A stretch of 64,000 nt of DNA from the NCBI GenBank assembly GCA_013365325.1, contig JABVXV010000341.1:1-64000 (forward strand). The letters are read 5' to 3'. This document shows, piece by piece, positions 45,373-58,900 of this stretch. The stretch comes from Dipetalonema caudispina (lineage: Eukaryota; Nematoda; Chromadorea; Rhabditida; Onchocercidae). The notes under the pieces were generated by a model. The model had not been told where the DNA came from. It did not search any database and saw only the letters and a program-made list of their open reading frames with translations. Position numbers and translations under genes: made by a program. How positions within the stretch are numbered: the stretch's first letter is position 1; every line of letters begins with the position of its first letter.

Positions 45373-46133
45373 CTATGACATTGACTAAATACGAAATTAA
45401 TGGCAACGATAGAAACCTACGCGGCAGTTCCTAAAGCAACAAAATAAATAATGGCAAAATGCTTGAATCCGTTGTACACATGTGATTCTTTCTTCTTCCT
45501 TCACTAACTCATCGCTTCCTGTCATATCGATATCCAGTAATCTTGAATCGTATTTCGAAAACGGTTGTCGCTCATATAGATAGTGTGAATTCGGATAGAT
45601 CTGTTTCAAGAAAGATAACAGAATTTGATATGAAGTTGCTTATTTACTGATCTTAACTATGATTCAGTTCAGGGATTTTGAAACTTGATGAAAACATGGA
45701 CTGATTTAGTATCTACTGAAAATAGAAGTATAGCTGGTTCAGCAAATGGATCAAAAAATATTTTAACGAAGTGAATAAATGAAAAGAGAGAGAGAGAGAT
45801 TGTGCAATGAAAAGTCAAGACAATGTTTTTCGGGACATCGAAACACGAAATATTGAATTGGAATTTAAAACTGACTGTTTTCATGAACAATTGATGCTCA
45901 TCATCATCATCATCATCATTGACAAGTACTCGAAAAGTGCCACCTTTGGTACGATTACCACCTTCTAAAAATCGCAAATCGTAGAAAGAAGGGAACAGTT
46001 CAGCGCTTCGTCGAATTCGCCTTTCCTCATAAGAGGGATTCGTAGGATTGGAGTGATGTAAGTTATCATTCAGTAGAAAAACCTCATCTGCTTGTGCCCA
46101 ATCGTATGCAAACTTTCTTATCCAAATATCCAT
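45373..46133 (-). CDS. Short orphan protein, not recognised
   Basis: ATG 46133 follows a TTTTTCAAG acceptor-like site. Exon 1 (46133-45924, 70 codons) ends before GTCAAT; exon 2 (45600-45421, 60 codons) starts after AAACAG and ends before GTAGGT; both are phase 0. Exon 3 from 45384 then gives SMS and a stop in that phase, while another frame of exon 3 is open to about 45274, so the C-terminus is unsettled. The protein is about 133 residues and polar: DWAQADEVFLLNDNLHHSN, a basic PSYEERRIRRSAELFPSF segment, then FYDLRFLEGGNRTKGGTFRV. No signal peptide or membrane segment is clear; exon 2 ends in a Cys/Phe-rich stretch. It begins 343 nt after the stop of the pseudophosphatase gene on the same strand, as a downstream operon gene might. 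Confidence 0.6.
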
Positions 46134-46475
46134 ATCACGATGCGTATAAAAACGCGCTCTTGAAAAACGTCAACATCAATTAAGTTTTACGTAACAACAA
46201 ATCTCTAAAACATTGATATTGATGAAGTAGAAGGGTTATAAAAAGTTCAATTGAAATTTCAAATATGAGAGTTCGTAAAAAAAATTGATGGCATCTAAAT
46301 ATTTTATTAGGTAACTGAACTTTTTGAAAGCTTTTTCTGAAATATTTGCTGGTTTCCTTTAAATAAAATCTGGAGTGTTTTGATTCATGAGCTCCACTAA
46401 TGAGCGGTAGCAGCAGGGTGAATTTAGTAAAAAAATGGATCTGAAATTTAAAAAGTTTTGTCGAACAGATATCTT

Positions 46476-49189
46476 TCAATGAAATCCTAGAAACCTTAAA
46501 TGGAAATAACTTGGTGGAATATCCATGCACCAATTGCAAAGTTCGGATCTTGATCTTTCTGTAAATTTTGCTTCAAAGCTTTTTCCTAATCTTTTCATAA
46601 TTCGACGACAGGTTACCGTCATTGTATCCACATCGGTTTCAAATTGATATACTTGTTCAATAGCATGAAGGTCTTGACTACAAACGAGATGTATAGTCGT
46701 ACCTAAATTTGGATTATTAATTTTATAATGAACAGAAACTGTTTTGTAATGGACAGAAATCTAAAATAGAAAACATGGATAACTCACAAGAACTAACATG
46801 TGGATCTGATGAGGTAATAACAGTGTAACAGGTATCATCATCGAAATTCCGAACCACACCAACCGGATATTCCTCGCCAATCAGAAAAGAATGACCCTTT
46901 TCGGCAGTTCTTATTAACGTCTTTAGTTTTAGTGCACTCAATACTGACTGAAGACCTTTCTTGTTAAACATATAGCTTAGGCCTGAATTTGATGGTTCAA
47001 ATGCTCTAAAAACAATCACATTACATTTAAATCACAAATTTCTTCTAGTCATATATAAGTTTTGATCATCTTGCCAAACAAATAAATTACTAGTACTTTT
47101 CTATTGCAGCATTTGGTTCGGCATGAAGGATATCTGCTAATAAACATGCTTCCAGAAATTTCATCTTCTTTGCATATGTAGGTCGAGGAATGTTACGGAT
47201 ATTCTCAAGACAAGTCATCCATTGACTTACACCACCACTGCAGCACAGATAACGTTCTAAAATATTTCTGATTTATAGGAGTGATAAAATTATTCATAAA
47301 AATATCTCTTCGATGAATATTTGTTAGTTAATTACAAAAGAAATCTTTGTAAGAGTTCTTCAATACTTCAATCCAATAATATTCAACATTTTTTTAAACC
47401 ACCATACTTGAAAGAACTGCTGCAATTGGCATTATGTCGAACATTTGATTGAACAGGAAACACATATTTGGTTCTGAAGGAAATTGAGACTGACACTGAA
47501 TTAATATAAATTAGTAATCTAAAATCTTAACTAGTGGGGAGGTTTAAAATAAGTGGCCAAGCATTTGGCTTCTTGGATTTTCTTAGAGCTGGCGTTAATC
47601 GAACAGTTGCAATTCAGTATATTTTAGCTATCAGATTATCAAGAAACGTGAAAGATGTCAAGATATAAATGCAAAAAAATTAAGAAATCAATCTATATTC
47701 ATAAAGCACTTCAATGCATGCAAAGATATAAATGATTAAGTATTTTTGTAAAAATTGGATGAGAAGAAGTGGACAATGGATAACTGTTAAAACAATGAAG
47801 TAATTTCCAGCAGTACCAAGTATGTTCTCCTCAAATATTAACCTTAGCACAGCATCCCTTAACGGAGTGACACGATATGATGCATTTTCGGAAGTTACAA
47901 AAAAACTTGGATAAACAGTGTTATTTATCATCAGGTGAAAATCGGACGTTGCATATCACCTTTAGCTTGATCGGCGGATGAATTAAGTATTATGGGCTTA
48001 AGTTAGCCAAAGTGAGCAACTTTCATGATGCGAAACCGAATCAGACCATGGTTTATCCATCATAAAAAGAGTTTCTTTGTACTAAACTTGATGATCATAT
48101 AGTATTACTACTCTTATTATTAAATGCAGAAGTACAACAATTAATATCACACAAGAAGATATAATATGAAAAAAAAAAAAAAAAAAAAAAAAAAAAGAAA
48201 AAAAAACGATGGCATTTTTACCACTTGAGCAAAAAGTTGACGACTTGTTGATGGGACATCATCATCCATCGATTCCATTATTTCATGATAACTGCGCAAA
48301 AGAATCACATCTTCTGGCCATCGAAGCTTCATTAGCAGTAGTAGGATAATTATTTCAATCTGCTGTCTTCCACGACCAATATAGCCACCTATATATATTT
48401 ACCTTTATCTTTAATTGCCATCTTTTTTTTTCCCTTAAATTTACTGAAGTTCTCGCTTCCTTTCTTCATTTTTAAACCACTACCAAACTATACTACTTAT
48501 ATTGCATCACCACATAGTAGTGTTTTTAACGGTTTAAGTAAGATATTTGACCTTAACAGATGACGAAATATGTGAGAAAGAAGACTCAAGAGATTTATAT
48601 ATTTTTTAAGTTTGTCAGATTTGCGTTAATTATGATAAAAAAAGAAGTGAGATGTTAACATGAAGGGAACTGAAGAGATAATAGACGCTGCAAGTATTTT
48701 GGTAATTATTCAAATGCTTTTCTATTAACAATATTTGAAATTTGAAAAAAGACTTGTTATTAACCGAGAAATAAATAGCGTCTTTTTGGAGGTAATCCAA
48801 ATTGATCAAACACCCGCAACAGTGAATGAATGCTACCGCGTAAATTACCAAGTATAATTAGGCCATCATCTGTTAAATTAAATTCTAGCAAAATTGGCTC
48901 TTTCACGAATAAATCTGCTCCGTAATGTAGAATCTGGAAAGTTGAGAATTCCTATATCGAAAATTCTGGAGAAGTAAATTATATCCATAATTTTAGGATT
49001 TATACTAAGGAGATATTTCGTTGCGCACAAAAAAAGGGAAAAAATGATATCGAACAAACAAACCTCAACAATTTCGGAAGTTGAAAAATGCTTCTGAATG
49101 GGTGTATCACTGTTGATACATCGTATCAGAACAGTGATGTATGTTTCAAGTCTAGTTTGAGTAAGTTTAGTCTTACACCTGCGCACCAT
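46476..49189 (-). CDS. PPP-family (PP1-like) pseudophosphatase
   Basis: The fold of PPP-family serine/threonine phosphatases is clear across the whole protein, but the active site is gone. Seven exons close in phase: 49189-49064, 48933-48765, 48388-48222, 47495-47408, 47256-47097, 47005-46794, 46702-46476; 382 residues. N-terminal helix and LFVKEPILLEF match the family. GDxHG reads GNLRG (71-75), GDxVDRG reads GGYIGRG (99-105), RGNHE reads RSYHE (130-134), CCHGG reads CCSGG (188-192), NDRGVSF reads SNSGLSY (242-248) and the RAH histidine motif reads RTAE (269-272). All motifs supplying metal ligands are substituted; of the catalytic residues the NHE-position histidine (His133) and one arginine (Arg104) remain. 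Core hydrophobic positions and length are kept, so a binding or scaffold role is inferred. The C-terminal 55 residues are unassigned. Confidence 0.88.
48169..48206. repeat. Long interrupted poly-A run beside a splice donor
   Basis: An A-rich run of about 38 bp with a single G interruption lies 15 bp inside the intron following the third exon of the pseudophosphatase gene (U-rich in the transcript). Confidence 0.9.
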
Positions 49190-49964
49190 TCACAATATTT
49201 TTCAGATCTTGTCGTCTAAGTTAAATCAAATTATTAAACCAGCTAAGATCTGCCCAACGAATGCAGGAAGATAAATACAGAGTGATTGCAATCCGGTGAA
49301 AAGTTTTGTTAGACAACTAGACCTTCTAGATTTCTGCGCTTGAATTCGGGTTGCAATCACAAAAGATCATTTCGAGCGCGAATACTCCCCCCCCTCCCCA
49401 CCTATGTGCGCTATCCTACCTGCAGGAAAGATAAACATCCCTTATTCGTACCAGAACTTAAATTAGATATTCCTAGAGCAAAGATGTGCGTTCTTTCTAT
49501 TCATGAATTCCTGTATCATCGCTTTCCTAAAAGGGAAAAATTTTAAGCCTTTTCTTAGAAAGTGGAGTGTGATGAATAAAGAATGTGTGTGTTTTATTCA
49601 ACAAAGCATATTTTTTCCACAAATCACCACCAAGATAAATAACCATAAAAAACCATATATTTACAAGCTTTCAAATGAGATAAAATGAACAAAATTACAT
49701 ACCCGAGTATATTTCTCAGTTGAGCAAAGCATTACATCAAAATTTCAATCGATAATACCGCTTGCTGGACAATTTTAGGAAACAATCACGGGGAATAGCA
49801 AATATGTACAAAAATTACCAACAATTCGCGATAAACTCAGAAAAAAACAATATACGGAGAAGCAACGCAATGTAAAAAACAGGAGATAAAGTAAAGGAAT
49901 GAATTTCAAGAAATGAAGATGACTGAAATTGAATAATTACATGAAAAGCGCATTTTCTGAGTTT
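49190..49964. other. Intergenic gap between BTAF1 and the pseudophosphatase
   Basis: This 775-bp stretch contains a C-rich patch near 49387-49400 and no credible gene. A TTAACTTAG sequence near 49220 could be the spliced-leader acceptor for the pseudophosphatase mRNA. Confidence 0.5.
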
Positions 49965-52900
49965 TCAATCATCAAGCCGAAGTTTTTTACATTCAATACT
50001 ATCACGAACAATCCCACTATTGCTAGAGGTATCCGAAATTAATGTTGAAGAATTGTCAGTATATCCAGGTAATTCGAAGGAGTGTGCTATTGAAGAAGCA
50101 TTGTAACGATCATACTGAAAAAGACAGCATTATTGCCGATGAAAATTCAATATTTATGAGTGAAAAAATTATATACAGATATGTTTTTAAAAAGATTTAT
50201 GAAACAAAATAAGAGGATTCAGAATATAGAAATATCCTTTGACTTAATTTCGTGGAAATTCGGAATGAAATAAATGCACTGGAATCATTGAAACACGTGG
50301 CCTAGAGCAACTGGTTTATGCTTATTTATCAGCCAGCCACTACGTAAAGTTATTTTACAGGTATCAACACTCTTCATTAAAGTTCAGTAAATGTAAGATA
50401 AAAATGAAACTAAAGTCTAGTCTCCTATTAAAAAAATACCTGTGACAATTCCCACAATTCTTCAATGCTCAGTTTTTCTCCGATGTCCGAACTTGTGGAA
50501 TATCTATCAGAAGTTGAGGACGTATCATTCTCACGTGATTTTTTCAAAGAGCGCGCATCGAGACTAGTTCCAGGCAATACATCGTCTATCACAAAAAGTT
50601 CCATAAGCTGTTCCGTAGCCATCGTTTGCAAAGAACGGTTGTCCGCACCAACTAGCGCCTAGAAAATTAGTGTCAAGCCAAACACTTCGAGGTTACATTA
50701 CTTTAGATTATTAAAACCATCATTTCTGACACATGCTTCCTCAAAGTTTATCACCTACATTTATGCACGGATAAGTGTATAAAACCAACATTAGCTGTGT
50801 CTGTTTTGAATTTCTGCAATCGCATAATTTTTTGCTCGATAGAACCTTCCGTAATTAATCGATAAACATTCACGGCACATCTTTGTCCAATGCGATGAGC
50901 TCGATCCATAGCTTGCAAATCTTTCACCGGATTCCAATCATGTTCCAAAAAAATAACGATGTCAGCTCCAATTAAATTGAGCCCCTCGCCACCTATCTAA
51001 AAAAAAATCTATAAATTAGTAAAATTTATATAAGATAACAAGGTTGGGAGCGACAGTAAAGTTAAGTTAAGATAAAAGCGAATGAACTACTTGAATTCAT
51101 GAAATGCTATATAAAAAATTAACAGTAAACCCTTTCTCCAAACAGTGATGTTCATCCTCAGTAATGAAATCAACGGAACAAACATTGCAATGAATGTTAG
51201 CGTAGTTTACTTATTCATCCAAAAAATCCTATTTATTATTGATCTATAGAATTCTAAACAAAAGCTTACATTTGTCGTCAGTATTAACACATGTATACTG
51301 GGATCAACATTGAACTTTTCAGCAACGGCATGTCTCTCATTTACGGGCACCGTACCATCCAACACAGCATATCTAAAATTATGGGAAAAAATAATGAAGT
51401 AACTGCACAAATGCTTTCATCAAACGCAATCGAATATAATTAAATTTCTTTCTTTTTAAAACTCGATTATATGTAGGAGTAATACTCCGGAATCGTTTGT
51501 CTTCTAACTTGTCAGTCATGAGAACAACCTAACCAGGAATCAAAGGATCATCCCACACTTATTTCCAACTACTAGAATGCCTGTTGTGGTAAAAGCTATT
51601 GAACCATAAAAAATGTTGCATTAAGTAACCTTATATCAGATCCCAATTCTCCTGAACTAAACAGATTCACAAGTAGCTGAACTGCTGATAATCGTTGGCA
51701 AAATATAAGCGCGCGATGACCGTTACCAGTTTCAGATATCTCACTATCTGCAATGTATGAATATGTTTTTTTTTTTAATCATCGCACTAACAAAATTGGT
51801 TCGCTCGGAAAGAAACACAAATTTAGGTTACTGCACTTTTTTATAGCTATTCTCTCTCGAAACTTATGTACGCTATAGGCAAAAAATTTAGTATCAATAA
51901 AAACATAGTTGTACTGAAATTTGAGAATGGACTTAGCATTTAAAGTCATATCATTTCTCATTTACTGATAATCAGCAATTCTAAATGAAACAGAGTTAAT
52001 ATATATGTTTAATATCATCGTAATGTTTTCTCTCCGAGTGATCCAATTTTGCAAATTTTAAAATATGAACGCCAATAAAAAATCATATAAGTTAGTTTAC
52101 GTGGAATTATCTGCACATAACACAGTTGAAATTCCTTTACTATCAGAATTTAAAGTCACCTTGCACTGCAGATTCCTCAGAAAGTACATAATGTTCTCGT
52201 GAACCAATGCCACATTCTTTAAGCAGTTCTCTCAGAGCGATTATTTTACCAGATTCCTCAACGCAACCTTGCAGTTTCTCTATATCCAAGCTGAAATTAG
52301 GTGTACAAAGCAATGACTGACTGTAAAATGGAAATTTCAAAGAGCCCGTTAAATTCCGTCTAATTTGAGCGAAAGCATTGGAACACTTACTTTTCTAGGG
52401 ATTTGTGACTCACAAGAGAAGGATGAACAGTACACTTCCGAAGTTCAGCAATGGTCTCTAGAGCACAAAAACTTGGACGACTAGTAGAAGTTCGACGAGT
52501 GGACTGGTACATGTCGACAATATGGTTATATACAAAGCGCTGTACAGTGGTCATGCTGCACATATAATCTTGCACAATCTTTTCGGGCAGATCTTCAAGC
52601 ACGTCTGTTTTCAGTCGCCTCATGACAAATGGTAAAATTGATTTATGCAGCCGCTCTAACGCATCCTGGCCCTCCTTAAAGCAATTATTCCATGCAAACA
52701 AAAAAATTTAGCGACTTCATTTTCAAAGCTATTAAAAGTAACAACAGCTAACTGTAAAAAAAGTAACAGACTGTACAAAAAGTATACAAAAAAGCAAAAC
52801 CAATCAAGATAAATCCTCACAAAAAAGAAATCTGAATTTCTTATATATGAATTTCCGTAAACAATTCATACACACTAAAAACATAAGCTGAACATGTACC

Positions 52901-55900
52901 TTTATTTCCTGAGCAGAAGCGTTAACATTTCGTGATCCATTTATTGCATTCAAAAAAGCCAATTTAAACTGCCTCATTGTCCCTAAGTAACCAGGCATCA
53001 GGAACTGAAAAGGTATGAATTAGGTATACTGCGATGAGTTTAACTCCAAAAATCTTTCGAGATCACATTAAGATACTAAAGAACAAAAAAAGGCACCGAC
53101 TAAATCTTTCATAGTTTTACCTTCAATTACAAATAAAACGAAACATGTGACATATGTTATCCGTATGTTTGAAAATAGAAAGTAAATGATCATGTGACGC
53201 AATAACGACCTAAGATTTGAAAAGCTTAAGAAAGCAATACCTGAAAAAGAGCCCAGAGATCTGCTGGAGTATTTTGAACGGGAGTTCCAGAAAGTATGAG
53301 ACGATTTTGTGCTTTGATGTTGGTTAAAGCTTTGAACAATTGCGTGGTAGGATTTCTTATCATATGACCTTCATCTAAGATCATGTAGTACCATTCTATA
53401 TCTCTGAAAGCATACCATTGCGAAGATGATCACCGTAACTGAGAAGTGCTATATTTTTCTAAGCATAAAATCAAACTTACTGAACAGACGTGCAAAACCG
53501 CACAGTGTTGTACGATATAACTGTGACTTTTTGCGACTTATCCATCAATAATTTCTTTTCTTTACAGCCTTCCTCGATTTTATGAAATGGTGATAAGGTT
53601 GGGAAAAATTTTGACCATTCCGCACACCAATGATTAACCAGAGTTGGAGGACACACAATTAGAACCTTTAATAACCTTGCATATTATACTGATTAAGAAA
53701 TCTTCTTCACGAACAATGTTTATTTCTCACTATCTTTTCCACTTTTTCGAATCTTTTATGCTGACAGACTTACTAAGGTTATTAAACCAACAAACAGTAC
53801 CTCAATCACAATAAACTTAATTGTATCAATACAGATTATAAATATTACACTAACTTTTGCTTGGGGTTTACGGTAGATTTTCATTGCCAATAAACAGAGT
53901 GTCTGAAGGGTTTTACCAAGTCCCATATCATCAGCAAGTATGCCACTTAATCCATACTCTTCTAAGAATGACATCCACCGAATACCCTCCTGAAAGTTGA
54001 AGAGAACTTGTATTTATGGAAATGGAAATCAAGATAACTATCCTCTACTAATTTCGATAAAAATACGAAAAATAATGTTTTCAAATGAGAAGAAACATAA
54101 ACATTAATACAAACTTGCTGATACTGTCGTAAACAAGTTGAAGCATTTAGCCCTTTGATATCAGTCAGTCGTAACTCTGGTAACCGACTAGGATCACCCA
54201 GCAACAGATCAAGAGAATTATCACCAAAAATTTCATCTGCTACATCATTTTTCAGAACTGAATGTCCTTCGATTCTTCGATTCTAAAAGTAAAAACATTG
54301 TAAACCTCCACAAAACAAAGACAACAACACCAAGCAGTACGCAGATTTTTACAAGTATTAAGTACAAAAAACTAACTGCTTTTAATGTCATCAACGGTAC
54401 AAAATTACGAAAAGATATAGCTGCTGCTTCACGTACAACCTGACAGCTATCTGCCATAAGACGTAGAGATATTGGAGCCAACAAACGAAGACCTCCCAGC
54501 ATCTAAACGAATAGCGTTATTTGAATATAAATACAATCAAAATGAAGGGATAAAAATTGACAAATTTCACTAAATAAACGAGATGAGACAAGAAAACAAA
54601 AACGGTCTTACTTCTACGTGGAAGCTGCTAAGAAGAAGAAGCAGTTCGACAAGCCCGCATCGAACATGCGCCCGTGTTTCTCCGGTGCGTAATTTTTTTT
54701 GCAATGGTGCTACAGCAGCCTCTAATACTAACCGAAGAAATCCGTCTATACGAGCGATATTACTCAAACATTGAGTAGCACAATACCGAACAACCGCATT
54801 TTCCGCTATAAAATGAAAAATTCTTGAAGAAAGAAAACTTGAAGTTTTCCGAGTTGATTCTTTTAAAAAATTTTAAAAATTGTCGATTTACAATGACAAA
54901 AAAAAAAAAAAAAAGAATGGAGAAAATAAAACACATAAATAGTAACTTACATGTCAAATATACTCCAAGCTCCAGTACAATGTCGGAGAGATGAGGCGGG
55001 ACACGTCGTTGTATCCTACTTTCATCAACGAAAACAGTGTAAGCCAACATAAACATAGCAGCTTCCTAAATAAAAAAACAAAAACGTCCATTTGAAATTT
55101 CAAATCATGACAAATAACACGAATATCCTCCATACACTGCACAAACCGGAGGTATTAAACAATTTTTTTCTTGTCTTGATCATATACTCACCTAAATCCA
55201 TTGCAACCTCACAACTGCAATGCATCTCTGTAAGATGAGATGCAGTGCAGTTGTGGGGGAGCATCAATTTATTGCACTTCCACCGGCTTGAACAATTCAT
55301 AGCGATAAGGGCGAATAACGGATAAAGTATGTCGATATACGGTGGATATATGCCCCAAAAACAAATCGAAAAAACTTCGTTCACGTTTACTAAGACTGCG
55401 TGGTATGAATTACCGACAATCTTACTGACAAATGGATTCAAAAATTTGAAAATCAGCATCACACTATCGGAAGACCAATATAAACGTGTTGGACAAGCAA
55501 TTACAACATTGTCAAGAGACAAGTTTCATTGGACGACCGTACAATTTTAACAATGTCATACTCTACAAAACCTGTAACACTGTAATCTGAAGTGAGCCAT
55601 AAGCAAAGATATAACTCCTTATAAAGAAGTAGAACACACCTTCAAGGAACCACGATTTCTGAAATCCAAAAGGGAAGCCATATCGGTGCCGGCAATTGGT
55701 GTCACCAACATACGAATGACGTATTCTGCATTTTGAGATCGTGAAGAAAAAGGTCCTCTTACACACTGTGATAAGACTACATCTTCTCTGCAAGTTTTAT
55801 GAAATAAGTATATGATATGCAACACATAAGTTTCTAAGCAGAAAATCTAAAAGATTAAGAAGAATGGAAGAGAATCATCAATCTCCAACATCAAACATTT

Positions 55901-58900
55901 TCGCGATATAAAAAAGCAAGGTTGTTAAGAATGTTAACCTATCAATTTCTGGAGGAAATCGATTGGCACATGAAACCAAACTCACAACTATTTGTTTGAT
56001 CATCTTGGCATGAGGGCTCGGTTGCTTTTCTGAAAAACGATCGTTACTTATATTGACGAACGCGTTACATATGCTATTAGCAGAAATGTCTTCTAGATCT
56101 TCTGAAGTCGACCTTTTATTGTTACCACTCTATGAATTCTGCATGGCTTTCTTCGACATTGCTCAGCTGGCATCGCTCTAGCAATGTTACGCGTTGATCA
56201 ATAAAAAAGAAATGTAAGTGTGTAAATACTAGAAAACAGTGATCATCTATGAAGTAAGAATTTGAATAGTCACGAGAAACAGTATTATTTGTAAAAATAA
56301 ATTTTTACCAGAAGCTATTCGAAAGAGAATTGGTATCGAGTTTAGAGCATATTGCGCAAATGTTACGTTCTCTTCAAAACGAATAAGTTCCATAAGAGGT
56401 TTTACGAAAGGATTCAATGATGGAGAATCCAGCAAAGACCTCGGATATATCAACAGTAAGGAAGAGACAGTCAATGCATTAACACGTCTGCAACAATTAA
56501 ATTGATTTAAACAATCTACCGTTTTGAGCATGAATACACTTGGGTCAGTATTAAGTAGTTTCCAAATTATTAAAACTAGCGTTTTCACATGTTAAAAAAG
56601 AATATTTTTCTGGACTGAGAAAACTACTAGTAATCCAGAGTATTCCGGAAACACTGCAGATGAAGACCAGTGACTTACGAAATGTTTGATGTCATTACTG
56701 CTTTGGCTGTTGCGACGGCGTACTTGAAACTTTCATACCTCAAACGCAATGTTTCTCTATCGTTAGTTTCTTTCAAAATGTTGTAGCAGATATCGTAAAG
56801 TGCGCTAAACATACAAATTCAATGTTAAAAAGAGAGCAAAGTCTGACAAAAAGTTGACAGCTATTCTGAAGATCAGACAAATCAGCAAATAAAATTTTAG
56901 CTAAAAAGCAGGTACATAGAAGATACCATACTGGAGAACCTCACCAGATTCGACGTTATCTGAAGTACTAGTATGAAAGCAGAAAAATTTAAACTGAACA
57001 AACATAATCCATAATACGAAGGAAATTATATTAAAAAATGAGTTTAAAAGAGACCTTGCATTATTGTCAACAGTATCTCCATGTCCTTCCACATCAAATA
57101 CTTCAGTTGCACTAACTCCTTTCTTCCGACAGTACGATGCAAAATCTTTATAAGCATTATCGAGATACAAAAAAAACATCTTCTCGTCATCATAAGCAGC
57201 ATTTGGTGACATAATTAAACCGTGAAGCACTTCGGCTACATAACTGGGAATATCAATTGTTATTCCCGACCTCCTAGAAGAATAATATCTTTGCTACTAG
57301 CATCAATATTTATTCCAATACTTTAAACATGACCTACAATTATCGGTCTCATTATAGTGGTGTAACCTACTGCAATTTCATTTTTTCTATGGATGTTTCC
57401 CAACTAGGCAGTATCTGTGTGTGTGTAAGGAGTAAAGAAACAGTGATTTCACTGCCCTATAATATGCATCCAAGCGTAAAAAAATTTGAATAATGTTTAA
57501 CACTTCGAAAGATATCCGTATTTAACAGAATGGTAGTCTCGACCATTAAGTGTAAAAGTTACAGCACAAAAAGTGTTTTCTTCTCATCTTTGGTTACTTC
57601 ACTTCTTTGTCAGACTGATGGAAAAGTCTGAGAGAAGGCAGTTCTAATTTTTATGATGCTTAAGCTAAGCTAACTAAAAAGTATACAGTAAACTTACCAG
57701 ATATATGTAAACCAAGCGTGACTTAGCAACACTCCGCCAAGTCTATGCATGATTACTAAAGACTTCATCATAGGAGTAATTAGCAGTTGAACTGCTTCAC
57801 TCAGTAACTGATCGCCTATCTAAAAATTATAAAAGTTAATACAACGAACAAAAAAAATTGATTAAGCTATAATACTATTTGTGAGAATAACCATGATCAT
57901 CTGCACTGTCCAACTATTCAGTACAGCATGTCTCTTAAGATTACGGAGATGATTAAGTTCAGTAAGGTCCTGTGTGGAGCTTTTTAAAAGGATAAGATGG
58001 CAAACCAATCCATTAAAGAGAAGTGAAGAATTAGTCTAACAAATAGAGGAATTATAGAAGCGATAATAATTACTCTTGAAGGAAAATTATAAACAGCTGA
58101 AATGAGAGGGGCTAGAAAACGAGCCACATGTAGTTTACGCGTTAGAACAACATCAATCCGAATCATATCGCTCAAAGATCGTATTTCGTCACCGCATAGA
58201 CATTCCGTGGGATTTCGGCTAGCACTTGAACCCACATTGCATTTTTCGAGATCTAAAAGAGTATACTCAATATTTTTGTAAAAAGTTAAGCTAATGAGAT
58301 GACAGTAAACAATAAGGCAACAACAAACCAATTTCTGCATTTCGTGCATCAATAAGAAGACAAGCAGTCCAACGACCAATTGTTTCAACTAAAGCTTGTG
58401 GTAAATGCTTTGCAAATATAAAATATTCGACGATACGATGAACACATAATATACAAGCTTCGATGAGATCCTCCGTATCCTGTGGCGCAGCAAAAAGCAC
58501 AATACGAAATAAAGACGCTAATACTGACATTGTACATGTTTCAAATTCTTCACACTCGTTCTTATCCTGGAAAGGATTTTTTAATAATTTTAACCTAATT
58601 TGGTACACGTACTAAAATCTCCACCAAGAGCATAGACTCGGCAACCTTAGGATTTTTCATTTAACTTATGTGGGATTCAGTACTTCACTGATATTCTCTG
58701 TTTAAGTATAGAACTTGTCGTGATAGGTTAAACTATACTATCAGTTTTGACCAGAAAATAGTTAAAGGTTACCATATGTATCATTTACAAAAATAACGAG
58801 TTTCTGCTATCAAGTGCTATTCTACACTATTGTTTTTACTATTAAATTGTAAACATGGACATTTTAAGCGTAGGCTCGAGGCAAAAATTCATAATTACCA

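Noticed and set aside
47680..47931. 83-codon minus-strand open frame as an extra pseudophosphatase exon
   Set aside because: The flanking exons (ending 48222, starting 47495) join directly in phase and restore the PPP alignment. This frame has no in-frame acceptor after an upstream TGA, so it is probably intronic.
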